A DNA stretch of 64,000 bases from Gloeophyllum trabeum ATCC 11539 (taxonomy: Eukaryota > Basidiomycota > Agaricomycetes > Gloeophyllales > Gloeophyllaceae). A program made the translations under genes and the position numbers. Of the stretch, positions 1 to 12,057 are shown piece by piece. Position 1 is the stretch's first letter. Every line of letters starts with the position of its first letter. The stretch is from assembly GCF_000344685.1 (NCBI RefSeq), contig NW_006920414.1:382488-446487 (forward strand), written 5' to 3'. The notes beneath the pieces are model-generated. The model had not been told where the DNA came from. It was given only the letters and a program-made list of their open reading frames with translations, and ran no database searches.

Positions 1-3000
1 ATATTTGTTATTTAACTCCGGGCGGACGCAAAACCATTCCAATAGCATAAAAATGTATGGAGCGTAGTGGAAAATCCAAGTTTTGTACTTCACCCTCTCA
101 GCGTACCAGAATTATCGTCTCAGCAACCCTCGGAGTCCCTTCGCGGCGGACTTAGCGTCTACAATCAATCCTAGCTTTGCCAATAGGCCTGACTCGTCGA
201 AACTAGATAACTCCGCCATCGCATATCGATCCAAGTAAGCTCCGGATTTAAAGTATAAAATTCACCAAGCGTCTGTAGGCACGAGACTATTGTTTGGGTT
301 CAGTGGAACTCCCCACCCGGGCTACTGGCGAACTTCGGATATAAATACTCCGGAGAATCGCTATACTGTTTGTTTCAGGCCTCAAGATTTTGTTTGTTTT
401 AGGTTTTCCTACGGGCTACCCGACGGCGTCTAACTTCTCCCCCTCCCTTCGAACTTAAATATTACCCTTCAATCGCCTTAGACCGCCTACACCCATACCG
501 CTGGGTGTTTTAGGTTTTATTTCTTTTTGGTCTTTGGTGTTGTCGTGTGTTAGTGCCTATCAACGGATAGGCATATAGATAAGTAAGCTGCATGAGTCTA
601 TCCAGTATGCAAGGCTGCTGGAGTAGCTCGGTGTCAGATAGCTCATGGAATGTACACTTATCCCTTCCTATCCATAGATTGGACTGCCAGCCTAGCCAGA
701 AATTGAATAGACATACGAGTTTGCCTATCTGTATCTATCCCATCGAAAGCTAGATTGCATGTCCAATGCTGGAATGGTCAATTGTATCGACAATCTTGCG
801 CTGCATAGAATATCCCCCAGGCCAACACTCACTCCATATAAGGTGCAAGCCAACAATTACATGATGTCCCAATATATACATGTAGTAGCTAAATATGGTA
901 TTCCCGCTACCGACGCCTGTCTGGCGACCATCGCGTCAATTGTACCTACAACCGCCAATAATTGTGCGCAATATATTGACCTTGGTTCATATTATAGCCC
1001 TGATGCTAGAGGATACCTGTAGTGTTTGAACGGTATGCCGGAGTCAACAGGCACGGACACGGCAGCGTAGAGATATGTAGTGCGTGTCTTGATCAGTAAA
1101 AGTATGGGTTGGCATCCGGATCCTGATATACATCAACCCAGCCACAAGTTACCTGGCCCAGGCTCGGGGGGGGGCAGGGTTTTCTAGGTGGGTGCCGTGG
1201 GGGAACCATGGGACGAGGAGGTCGGAAGCTGTTGGTCTTGGGCATTTCTGCTGATATCGTGGCGAACTCGCAAGGGGTCGGTAGTCATCTTGATGCAAGT
1301 CTGTCACCCTAGATATATATACAGGTGTTACCTAGCTAATCGATGGCTAAGTCAGTGAGGTTGCATATCCAACATGAGATAGAAAGTGTAGCCAATGCAC
1401 GGCGAGGATGTCCCAGGACGTGAAACCACAGACATCTGCCAGCCAGTGTGGGGCATGTCCGGGCCAGTTCAGGCTTTAGAAATAAGAGAGCCAGTGCAGA
1501 GCGGAAACCTCCATGACACCCGCTCGAAAGCCCTAAGAGATAGAGCCGGTCACATCAATACTTACCCCATCCAAGTTAAGTATCCACCCTCATGATTCTG
1601 GGCAAAAGTGAACATATGCACATAGAAACAGAGCCGTCGGGGGGAGGCAGCATGACAGCAATTACGTTCACAGCCACAGCCATGATGTTGCCGCAGATGT
1701 CAAGGTGCTCTTCTTGAGCTTGGAAGTGGCATCGCCACTGAAGGTGGAGGAGGAATGTCCACTAAACAGAGCAGCTTGATCAACAGCACAAGGCCAGCAC
1801 AATAATATCAGCCCATGGCAGACTCCTCACTTAGACCTCCCTATGGACAAGCCAAACAATGTCTTCAGTGCGACCTGATCCACAGAGCACATCCAGAACG
1901 AGTGCTTGAACAGTGAGAGAAGAGTCGATGCAAGACCTTGGCGAATGTGTATTGACCGAGAATCACCTCGCTGCACCTGAAACGAACCATGTTGGCGTGC
2001 TTCCTGGTAGAACACGGGCCACTGCATGCCAGACAGAGAGGAGGTAGACATACACCGACCAAACAAAGGGTCACTGGGGAATCAAGCCTAATCTCAACAT
2101 GTCAAAGGGAGCCTTTGACGGCAGGAGCTAGAAGAGTCTATTGGTCTAGGATCCTGGGCGAATGCAAGGACCCTGGTCCTGCGCAAAGCACTGGAGAGGA
2201 GCAGCCTTTATCCCTGCAGTGTGTCTGGTGTCTGGCATGAAGAAACGTTGTCCAGATGCCTCAGGGATGCAAATAAATCACAGTCAGTGCCTACAATCTA
2301 CGTATTGAGTCTTCCTTGAATGAGTTCCTGATGGTCCTGTCCAGGGAAAGCAGTCATGATCTCGAGAAAAGCACGTAGTTCCAGAGCTGGTCCTGCCTGG
2401 CCCAAGGTGAGGTTGTCTGTTCAGCACTTCAGGCTTCAACACCAGATGGATAGTCCTCAAGTCAATCCGCCAAACTCGCGGATGTCTTCGAACCAGCCTG
2501 GTATGCCTTCCTGCCGCATGCTTGCAGGTATGATTCGAAATTGCGTCCTCGGCTGCCTGAGAAAGCCTGCGCAAGACCTGCTTGCTCCCCAGGATAACTG
2601 CAATGAATGACCAGGGAAACATCAATATATCAATGTTCTGATGAATTATGATAGACCTCCCCATGGATCCAGATGAGCCAAGCTGGTATGAGCATCACCT
2701 GTACGATCATGGTATCTAGCCTTCAGACATGGTATATTGATGGCAGGAGCCAGAATAGTCTATCGCTGGGCAACCGCGAGGGCACCCTATTCCAGGGTAA
2801 AGGGCCACAGAAGAAGGTCCTTCATCCCTCATCCTTGCGGGGTGTTCAGCGTCCCACATGTAGAGGCCTCAGACATGCGCATACACTATGGTCAGTACCT
2901 ACAATTCTGTCAATGCATGCCACCAAGCCTTTCTTGAACTAAGGGCTGGTTCACAGTCAGTGACGGTCTTAACCAGCAGCGCTTGGCAGAAGCAAACACA

Positions 3001-5151
3001 GGGGGGTGTGGCCAGTACATCTCCACTTGCCAAATCCTCGAGGTAAATGTGTAGCTCCAGAGCTAGCCCTTGTACATCTGTAACAATCACTGCGTTTCCT
3101 GCAGATTATCCACCGGTCAAGACCCCTAAGATATTAGATCTAGTTTCATTATCCAGTAGACTGTCCTGTATAAGATACTTTGGATACCGGTCGGGAAACT
3201 GCACCAGTTGAGCCTTGCGATCCATCCTTAAGATACTCAGACTAGTTGATCTGTTCATTTCTATCTATGGTCCAGATATCTCCGATATGTTGTATATTGG
3301 CAAGTTCATTGTTCGATGTCAAAATTCAAGGCTCCGGATGGATCTGATGATGGACAAACTTGGTCAGTCCAACGAGATATGGCCACTTATTACTCTCAAA
3401 GAATTCCAGGGGACGTGCTGTCTGTTTGACAGCTTATTCCTTAGGCTGCTATTGTGCTGGCTGACTCTAAATGCCAGAGCGGCTCGGACCTTGCTTCAGG
3501 GAAGACCCAACGATGTGGACGAGCACTATCTTTGGTGTATCATAGATGCGCATCCTCATGGCTATCGGACAACGTAAGTATCTTCATAAAAAAGAATCAC
3601 AGGAATAAAGGTGCACCTCTTCTACGTCCCTTTCGCTTGGTATAGGGCGCTCTGGCATTAGCGGAGGATTCTAGCCAGATCACCTTCCTCCAGGCCCCCG
3701 CTGTCGAATGTCCCACTCACGCACTAGGCCTGCGAAACTCTCGAGAACAGGTAGTACATTGTCTTGTGTTCCTCATGTGGTCACCATCTTACCAAGGTCC
3801 AAAATGACATCTGATATTCCGAAGGTTCACGCTGTGCCCACGCGGCTGTGCTACAATGTTTGCAGAAAGTTACCTCCGCGGGCGAATTTCCGACCGCCTT
3901 GACAGGCATCGATCGCGAAGCACTTCGTCCTTTGCAATTGCAAGATCCTCTGGTTTCCGGTTTTCCCCATCTGCACTCTCGAATCCACTGGAAGACCGTC
4001 AGTTGCGCGCCAGGTTTACCTAGTTCACACTTCGGGCCATCGTATGTATTCCGCAAGTATTCTGCCTTACATATTCACATCTAAGCTACGCGGCGATTGA
4101 ACCAGAGCGGACATAGGACGGCCCATGTTAGCGGTAGGATTGCACGTCATTTCAGTTCTCTTCGAATACCTCAAAGCTATCTCTTACCTGCATATCTACT
4201 AGTAGTACCTCAAAGATTACTGCCCTATGATTCTGACCAGCATTGCTACAATGCTCGACCGCAATGGACTGCGCGCTCTGATTCGACGGAGGTAAATGGT
4301 AAAACGATTACGCCGGGTACAACGCCACGATGTCCCTTGTTCCGCCACGTGCCCGCGTACGTCCTAACCTTCGCTAAACCCTCCTGCGTGAGAGTGGTCT
4401 CTCTGTTACGTATGGCGCATTCCATCTGGACTCTGGAGGACTTTCGACTTGTCAAAAAAGTAGTGCTGCTGAGTCGGTACGAGCTAGATGTCGCTACTAG
4501 GACGAACGAGTCTACTGTCCATACCACGCCGGTGCTTTGCGGCAACTCCAAGCGCTTGTCTCGCACAAGCACAATAACGCGCGGTCCCTCATTTGTCGGA
4601 AGCTCACCTCATGAGGACCCTCGAGTTCGCCGTGGATTGTGTCATGGCAAATCTCAGTGACATAAGCGAAGCCGAGGAGAGTGAGCTCGAGCCGGTTGCC
4701 TCGTCCTCCTCCATGTCGTCCGGAGGAGTGATGAAGTCTGTGGCATGGACCCCTCTGACCATTGCCCAGTAATATGTCAACGATCATTCTAATGATTCTA
4801 TAGCATATGGCATTTGCTTCCGTTTAGAGTCACCCCTCCCCGCGGGATGGAGCGAAAGTCCGAGCCGGTCGCGGGGTTGGTTTCTGCGTTGCAAATCGAG
4901 ACCACCGGCGACCGCTGCGTACTTACCTGCCTTCTTCGCCCTTCTGAGTTCTTATACGCTTAACCCCGAAGAACCAGTAACTACTTTCCCACTAGCTCCT
5001 TGCCGTTCGTCTAAAGCATTGACGCACATTATGACCCCGCGAAATTCGCCCCGGTATCGATCGCATGGTAGCCAACAATATGCCGACGACTATGGGCGGA
5101 AACACAAACACAAACAGATTCTTGACTGTGGATTTGAGCAGCTCAATCAAC
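1..5151. other. Gene-poor region with decayed repeats
   Basis: No gene could be supported in these five kilobases. The longest open frames (187 aa at 4097-4660, 126 aa on the minus strand at 2284-2664) have no recognisable motif, no convincing splice partners and overlap each other on both strands. Part of the region carries degenerate duplicated sequence (see the repeat at 1812-3080). A coding-like stretch at about 4577-4963 is treated as a finding. The composition is more AT-rich than that of the genes to the right, which fits old transposon debris, but no transposase fragment was recognised. Confidence 0.5.
1812..3080. repeat. Degenerate direct duplication, about 0.6-0.8 kb spacing
   Basis: Several phrases recur in the same order. 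Phrases like AGACCTCCCTATGGACAAGC occur near 1831 and 2653. The phrase GGCAGGAGC..AGA.TAGTCTAT occurs near 2119 and 2741. The phrase GTCAGTGCCTACAAT occurs near 2283 and, as GTCAGTACCTACAAT, near 2891. GT(A)GTTCCAGAGCT occurs near 2373 and 3051. The copies are diverged and unevenly spaced, so this looks like an old duplicated element rather than a recent tandem repeat. Boundaries are approximate. Confidence 0.4.
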
Positions 5152-6926
5152 ATGTCTGACGGGAAAACGCCCTTGCCGCTCTCGTTCATCGTGATCGGTG
5201 GTAGCATCGCTGGGTTGGCGTGCGCGTACAGCCTGCACCGAGCTGGTCATGAAGTAACCGTGATCGAAAAGGCAAGCGGGCCCGAGTGGTTCAAGGTGCG
5301 TGGCAGGACTTTGTGGATCCTTGTATATCGCGCTGAAGGTCAATGTCGTGAGTAGAGTCGAAGAGGAGCCATCAGATCGCCTCCGAATATGACTCGGATT
5401 CTGAAGGAATGGGGCCTGCAAAGCTCACTAGAACAAATGGGAATCAAGAATGCCAGGATCAATTTTAGACAATGTTCGAGAGCTTAGATCTTCGTAAAAA
5501 CGGCCATGCTGAATCTTATACAGGTGACACGGGCGAGAAAATAGGGACGATCATCTTTCATGACCAAATCATGAAAGCCTTCAGAGCGGATTACCTATTT
5601 CTCGAGGTTCTTCGTTCCTTTTCATTTGCAAATGGCATGCTCAAGGCTTCTCATCCTGCAGTACGGGAGACTCTGGTCATTGCTGCACGGCCTTGTTACC
5701 GAGGCGGGGGTCAATATCCGTTTCAAGTCGCTAGCAACGGCGGTGGATCCGCAAAAACCCACGGTTTCGATTGCGAATGGGGAAAGTTTGACCTGCGACA
5801 TTGTTGTGGGTGCAGACGGGTACGAGAGCGTGGCCCGGCGATGTATACTAGGTGGTCAGACGAGAGGTACTGTGGATAAGAGGTGTAACTTTACGTATGT
5901 GTATGTTCGGTGTCCTCTTCACCTCTTTCTTTCCTCATGTCCGTAGATTAACAGTCCCCACGCGTGTCATGAAGACAGACGCGGATTTGAAATATTTTGC
6001 CGAAGCCCCGGAGGTGAGCTTTTGGATACCTTAATCTTTGTTCGGGTGCTAATATTTCCTGAAGTGGAATGCATGGCTAGGGAACGGGTCGTGTATACAC
6101 GGACATCTTGGAGTAGGTCTTTCCACTGTAATCCAAAGCCAATCATCACTCACTGTCCGATTGCATAGTCTAATGACTGGTACACGCTATATCTTGTCAT
6201 TCCTTCTGATGCCCCCCCGGACTTCCGGGAAAACTGGGACGGCGAATGCTCTCTGGATCAGCTCAAGCTAGATCTCGGGCAGTATGACAAAAGGTGCTAC
6301 CATTGACCCTCTTCTCTTACGCTCCGCTGACGTTGCTGCATAGACTACACAAGCTGATGCAAATGGCAGAGACAGTTGTTCCTGTGAAATTCGTGTCCCA
6401 CGAACCGTTCGAGAGCCTAGTCCACGAAAGCGGCAAGGTTCTCGTGGTCGGCGACGCCGCACATCCAATACCTGTAGGTTCCACTCTCGAGCCTTGCTTT
6501 CTCTGCTACTAATCCTTTCCGAAGCCTCACCGAGATCTCAACACTTCCAGCGCCGTCGAGGACGCAATGACCTTCGGCTCCATGTTCTCGCGCCTGACAG
6601 ACCGAGACCAAATCGGGAGTCTAGTGACGGCTTTCGAGGACATCCGCCAGCCGCGCTCGGTCAAGGTCGTCAAGTCCGAGCACCACCGCCTCGACTTCCT
6701 CTCGCTGCCCTTTGGCCCGGAGCAGAAGGCCCGCGACGACGGTCTGCGCGCGGCGCTGGAGCTCGCGCAGCTGGACTGGGACAGCGCCGACGAGGATTAC
6801 CTGCGGGAGACGTGGGAGGACTACATTGCCATGTTCAACTATGATGCGAGGGAGGTGGTTGACGATTGGTGGACGAAGTGGGGCCCTGTTATGCGTCGCG
6901 CGAGCGTGTCGCAGAAGCAGACGTAG
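5152..6926 (+). CDS. FAD-dependent monooxygenase (salicylate hydroxylase-like)
   Basis: Predicted class A flavoprotein hydroxylase using FAD and NAD(P)H; the substrate cannot be told, but an aromatic compound is usual for the family. Nine exons fit in phase: 5152-5295, 5356-5473, 5524-5606, 5662-5882, 5947-6013, 6065-6112, 6169-6293, 6344-6473 and 6525-6926, giving 445 aa, normal for the family. The N-terminal Rossmann motif GGSIAGLACAYSLHRAGHEV ends in an acidic EK that binds the FAD ribose. The middle has the DG-type motif (VVGADGYESVARR), and GKVLVVGDAAHP is the second FAD motif. A frame change near 5474 is explained by a 50-nt intron restoring the usual DTGEKIG segment. An in-frame ATG exists 29 codons upstream (5065), but 5152 puts the Rossmann fold at the usual place. 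No signal peptide or membrane segment is seen. It stands alone, with no visible pathway partners. Confidence 0.85.
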
Positions 6927-8100
6927 AGCTTCCACTTGGCCTTTTGGGTTGTCTTCTGCTTTCGTGGTCTTTCAGACCTCACGACTATCGTTGTACATCA
7001 TATAGACGTCTATGCGCCCCGGAGTTGCGCACGATGATATACGGGCTATACTCATATTCGCTAAGTGAAGCTAGCAGCGTTCTGCAATTAATGCATAGCA
7101 CGGGGAACATCAAAGCTGCAGTGCGTAAGAATCAGGTAGAAAAAGCGCCGATGCAGCCTGCAATCGCAAGTGCCAGGTATATGTATCTCTTAGGGAAAAT
7201 AGTTTGGCTTCCCAATGCAAAAGTATAACTCCACCGCCGAGGATATTTACAAGCATCCGAGATGAGTCCCAGCCAGGGTAGTGACAACATCATTGGTCGG
7301 GAATGGAAGGCAGTGTAATAAACGAGCAGTCTCGCGACAACGATACGGAGACGAGGGACCTCGCGTACGAGACCTGAATGGCGTCAGGGTGACTGGATTG
7401 AATGAGACATCCTTAAGCTTACAAATTCCAGCGTATAGTATACCGTGCAGCTGACAGACAAGGGTGTTCCAGTAGGACCAGTACCGAGCTCACCGGCATC
7501 GCGCACACCTAGGGGGTTTCATATACAGAACCAAGGACCATAACAGAAAGCACTATGCGTGAAGTAGTAATCTTGGGTCTGGACCTTCCTCTGGCACCGG
7601 TCGACCTATGATGCCACGCACCTAGGACACGAGCTTCGAAAGTAAACGTAAGGTCCCAGCAGGTAGAGTTGAGCAGGTTAGACACCGGAAACGTCGAGGT
7701 TGGTATTACCCTCTGTCCAGCTAGGTTAGCCTCCTCAATAGCTAGTAGGTAGGCAAGCAATCCTGTCTAAAGGGCTTGCCCATCACTAGGATATCTGAGT
7801 TATGGTTTGCAACATAGATGGTAGATTCGGATGACAAGCTACTCCAAGGGCAATTTGTAGCAATTACCACGTTTTTCTCGTCCACAATTAACAAGTAATA
7901 CGCAGCTCGATTGCACAGAGACATGAAATAGAGAGCACCAGCAGCGAATACACTGTCATCGTCGCCGACTCGGACCAGGATCAAGCATCGTGTAAAGCCG
8001 GAAGCCACTACGCCCACTATTTGCCCATATTTGGCGCGAAAACGCTCGCCTTCCGTCCTCCTCACCACCGAGTTCTCTGCTAGACAGTCGCTCGACTACC
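6927..8100. other. Intergenic region
   Basis: This is the 3' flank of the monooxygenase and the upstream region of ATP4. Open frames are short (at most 120 aa), overlap on both strands and show no known motif. No repeat or RNA gene was recognised. Confidence 0.5.
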
Positions 8101-9176
8101 ATGGCGTCCAGAATCGCCATCAATTCGCTGAGGGCATCCGGTGCGTGCTGCTTGATTTCTTGGTATGAAGGCAGGGTTGAACGGGAGGAGCAGCCTCGAA
8201 GGTGCGACCGCAAGCGGTCGCTGCTGCCCGCGTCATGCAAGCGTGCGTTCTCTGTTCCTGGCATTTACTTTCTGCATATCGGTCCTGATTATTCCTTGTA
8301 ATTTGAATGTGAATTGGACATGGACGTGGACAATGCAGGCGAACGATGGCGAGCGGCTCGAACCCCCCTCCCCCCGCCGAGCGCGCGTCCGAGATCATCA
8401 ACAACATGCCCTCCTCGCCGAACCTGATCACCAAGACGGGCACGATCGTCCTCGGAACGGGTGCGCTCGCCGCGGCCATCTCGCAGGAGCTGTATGTGAT
8501 GAACGAGGAGACGGTCATCGCCGCCGGCTTCCTCATCATGCTCACGTTCATCGCCAAGGTGCGTTTTACTCTCCCGGGTACAGAGCAAATGGGCCTGGAG
8601 GGGGATAGAGCTGGGGTGCTGACCGGGCTGGTTGTTCGTTTGCAGAACATCCGCGGCCCGTACGTTGACTGGGCCGAGGGCCACATCGCGCGCATCCGCG
8701 GCATCCTCGAGGGTGCGCGTGCTGAGCACACGCAGGCCGTCAAGGACCGCATCTCCTCCGTCGAGCAGATGAAGGACGTCGTCTCCATCACACAGAGCCT
8801 CTTCGCCATCTCCAAGGTGCGTCTCCCTCCCCCTCCTTTCTCACCTAACCCCAATTCCCCTCCCCGCAGGAAACCGCGCAGCTCGAGGCGGAGACGTTCG
8901 TGCAGCAACAAAAGGTGCTCCTCGCCGCGGAGGCGAAGGCCGTGCTCGACAGTTGGGTGCGCTTCGAGCAGCAGCAGAAGGAGAACGAGCAGGCGGAGCT
9001 CGCGCGCGCGGTCATCGACCGCGTGATGAAGAGCCTCTCGGATGAGAAGACCCAGCGGGAGATATTGGCGAACGCTATCCAGGAGGTTGAACGTACGTCT
9101 GTCTCACTATTGCTAGTGTGTAGTGTGTCTTGCTGAGTGGTTGTTCGCAGAATTGGTTAAAGCGAAGGCCGTATAG
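8101..9176 (+). CDS. ATP4: Mitochondrial F1Fo ATP synthase subunit b (subunit 4)
   Basis: This is the peripheral-stalk subunit b of mitochondrial ATP synthase, which holds the F1 head to the inner-membrane Fo part. Six exons join in phase: 8101-8140, 8194-8242, 8339-8558, 8646-8816, 8870-9092 and 9151-9176, giving 242 aa, as expected. The first two exons encode a basic, serine/alanine-rich mitochondrial presequence (begins MASRIAINSLRAS, ends AAARVMQART). The mature part starts near MASGSN. Two membrane segments follow (LITKTGTIVLGTGALAAAIS and VIAAGFLIMLTFIAK). The long charged helix of the stator follows (AEGHIARIRGILEGARAEHT, KDVVSITQSLFAISKETAQL) and ends EQLVKAKAV. The start is chosen because it gives a complete presequence. 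Expression is expected to be constitutive. Confidence 0.95.
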
Positions 9177-9419
9177 AGTATCTATACTATTGTTGGTCAT
9201 GGCTTAATTTGACTTTGTTGAGTCTCTGGACGGTCTTGATTGATGGCCTGATTGATCAAGCACGGAAAACCCACTGCTGCGAGACAACAATCGACATTCG
9301 AAAATATTAAGAACATGGTACATATTCGTACAAGATCGATAACCCATGCACCTCCTCAACCAGCACTAATCTTACATGGTATACCAACTGACGTATGATA
9401 CAGACACTGCAAACATGTA

Positions 9420-9855
9420 GAATCAGAAGAAAGCTGGCAGAACGTGGCACCCAGGGGAGTGCGGGCGGTCCAGCTCCGCCACCGTCACGGTTTGCCTGGA
9501 ACACATCCCAAGTCAATGCCTTCCCCACCAATGCAAGCTAATCCTAGTGTGACTCACGATCGTTGCACGCGCCTCGGACTCGGTGCGCCCTCCTCGACCT
9601 TCTTATCTTTCCCCTTAGCGCTGGTATTACTAGCCACGGATCCCCTTCTCCTCCACGACAGCCCCCGTGCCAGGGTTGATGTCGCGTTCATGCCTGCGCT
9701 CATCATGAGTTACGGCGACCTGGTGTGTTGCTCAAAGACGACTTGCCTTTCGTCGGACTGGGGTCCGTCTGAGCGCGCCCCTTGCCCATGCGCGTCTGTG
9801 GCACGACGGGGGACGAGAGCGTGCGCGGCTCATGGTGCACTAGCGGGGACGACAT
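9420..9855 (-). CDS. Possible small spliced gene, unknown function
   Basis: A minus-strand ATG at 9855 opens a Ser/Pro/Lys-rich stretch (begins MSSPLVHHEPRTLSS, later TDPSPTKGKSSLSNTP). It is followed by coding-like pieces in other frames: HERDINPGTGAVVEEKGIRG near 9680-9620, KGKDKKVEEGAPSPRRVQR near 9615-9560, ending at a consensus GTGAGT donor, and ALTWDVFQANRDGGG near 9525-9480. The pieces suggest a short, polar, probably disordered protein, but I could not fix all the splice sites. No family is recognised. It lies downstream of, and convergent with, ATP4. Confidence 0.3.
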
Positions 9856-10444
9856 TGTGCTCGTGAGGTGGTGACAGCAAAGAGGAATGTTGAGAGACCT
9901 GAACGCTGCCTATGGCGGTGTATATACTGCACTAGCCCCGAGGCGAAGGCGCTTGGGTGATCGAAATCATAGATGACGTGCGCACGTGTTTGGGTTGGCG
10001 AATAGAGTATGGAAGGTGGTGGACCGTGGGGTATCCGAGTGGAGAGTTTAGTTGATCATGATCAACAAAGGGGGTTTAGTTCCGGTGATCAGCTAGTGAA
10101 TGGCGTTGTGGCGGGCACGATGGACAGCCAAGTCCAACTGTTTTCGACAACCAGACCGAGAATAGGAGAACATACCTACAACGCAGGAGTTCACGTCGGA
10201 TGAATGGGACTCTCAGCCAAGTACTGCAGATGCCATCCAGAATCTTCCATCACTCCGTCATCTGAAGCATAAAGGACGCTATTCAGTTCGAGTTCATTCT
10301 GACATGCCTATAAATACAAGTGGAGTGATTTATGATACAACTGGAACGGACACGATAAACCAGTCAGTCCGACTGCCATTCCGCTCGACCATACAGGAAA
10401 TCAGCGACTCCTCACCTAAATGCGTCTGAATACACCGCACGCGC
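9856..10444. other. Intergenic region
   Basis: About 590 bases without a supported gene, between two small minus-strand genes. No repeat or motif was recognised. It should hold the promoter of the small gene on its left and the 3' end of the gene on its right. Confidence 0.4.
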
Positions 10445-11006
10445 TCAAGCGCCCCGGGACTGAGGCGTCACGGTACTCGTCTGACCTCCTACGGAACCGA
10501 GCTCATCCCGTAGGTCGTCCAATGCAGCACCTGAAATCGGAACGAGAGAGGCCTTCATTATATCTGCTTTTGAACGGTAGCAAAGAATATCACGTACCTC
10601 GACTGATCCCGGTCTGCGTCGCCTTCGCAGACGCTTCCGTGGGCCAGCCCGCCGGCAATTGTTCACCCCCATAGGCAGCAGCCCGTCGCTCGCCCGAGAT
10701 CGACTGCGCGTTCATCTGTGACGACGGGTCCAATGTGGCACCTACGCCCAGCAGCAGGCTCAACGCTCTCCCTGCAACTCTCGAGCACTACATGTACGTA
10801 CCTGAGTTAAACCTCGCCTCCATACTCGGGTTCTCCCCGTTCTCTCCCGTCTCCCGCCCAAAGCCCACGCCCACCGGGCGCTCCTGCAACGACCCCGGCG
10901 CGCGCGAGACGCTCTCCGTCTGGTCGGGCCCGAACGAGGAGAAGGAGGAGGACTCCTTCAGGTTCGCGTTCATGCTGCCGACTTGCGATTCCGTTGGTTC
11001 AGACAT
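10445..11006 (-). CDS. Small hypothetical protein, 144 aa
   Basis: Three exons on the minus strand join in phase: 11006-10802, 10741-10598 and 10530-10445. The introns have good donors (both GTACGT) and TAG or CAG acceptors. The product is 144 aa, polar and rich in Ser, Gly, Glu and Thr, with no membrane segment, signal peptide or coiled coil. It begins MSEPTESQVGSMNANLKESS, has a Gly/Glu-rich middle (GFGRETGENGENPSMEARF) and ends in a short helix-like stretch (AALDDLRDELGSVGG). The composition resembles small stress-related disordered proteins, but I recognise no family and assign no function. Consistent reading frames across two introns make it likely to be real. Confidence 0.6.
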
Positions 11007-12057
11007 ACCGGTGTTAGGCTGGAAATTGTTCGTCGGGGTGGGTTTATATACGCCATCCTGGCTGGCGCTGCTCCTGAATGCACTTCAGGGCGAGTCTGGT
11101 GGAGTCTGGGTGGGCGTGATCTCGGGTATGATATCACATTTCGTCCTAGTCCATGAGGCGTGGGAACGTCAGACCGTCTAGTGAGATCTGAAATCTGACT
11201 ACATTGTGTAACGGTCTGAGGACTCAGAGCGTTCCAGGTGACTTGCCGTGCCACGAGACAGAGAAATATTCCTTGAATTGCTGGTCTACTCCGAGAAGTT
11301 TAGAACAAGCACCTAAACTGATCGTACAAATCTATGAATGAAAAGGAGGAAGGAAACAAAAAGATGCGGAGCAACTGTAAGTAGAAAAGGAAAGCGACAC
11401 TGCAGAGAAAGCATTGCGCGAGAAGCAGAGCGGATAGGTACACGGGAAGCGCAAGAGGGGAAGACCAAAGACGACACTTGTAAAAAGACAGGGGAATGGA
11501 AGCGGGTTGTGCGGATGATGATGGGATTGCGGCTCCGGTGGGGGGATGGGTGGGTAGACTTTTGGAGTGGTAGTGGTAAACGATACAGGCCCGAAGCTGA
11601 GATATGCAGAGATGAAGAGAGGTCCAGTGTGAATGCGAGCGTGAATGGAAGCGCCGGCTGAAATGCTGAAAGGACAGTGGAGATGAGCAGATATGACCCA
11701 ATTGGCAATGGCAAAATAAGGAGTGACAGAAGTTGGTCCGCAAGTGAGAGAGAGAGGCAAGAAGGCGTGAATGAGTGTCGGCGTAAAGCGTGAATGAGCG
11801 TTGTCCATCACGAAGCGAAGCACGAGAACGAAAGGGGTGGTATCTGAAGAACAAAACAAAGTCCGGTGTCGCAGCGGCGGTGAAGAAAGCAAAGGAATAA
11901 GCACTGAACCACGAAACGCGAAAACAAAAGCAAAGAATACTCTGGAAAGACCCGTGCCAAACACGAACACAAACGCAACCCCCTCCAACACAGCAACGAG
12001 GGGCCGACGAACGAAACACCTCTCTAACCACCCCACATACCGGACCGCGCGGGCTCG
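11007..12057. other. Intergenic / 3' flank of the HSF-type gene
   Basis: Three overlapping long minus-strand frames (271, 234 and 133 aa) lie here. They are Cys/Phe/Ser-rich, have no domain, and sit in the purine-rich 3' flank of the HSF-type gene, so they are judged to be chance frames in its 3' UTR. No separate gene is called. Confidence 0.5.

Noticed and set aside
380..530. TTTTAGG-like runs resembling telomere repeat
   Set aside because: Only two isolated, non-tandem copies; true telomere arrays are perfect tandem repeats.
4097..4660. 187-aa plus-strand open frame
   Set aside because: No motif, no splice partners, and equally long frames occur on the other strand.
5460..5530. Apparent frameshift in the FAD monooxygenase
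   Set aside because: A 50-nt intron (5474-5523) with a TACAG acceptor restores the family motif DTGEKIG in frame, so no frameshift is needed.
8120..8911. 263-aa minus-strand open frame
   Set aside because: Antisense shadow of ATP4, whose exons are fully supported.
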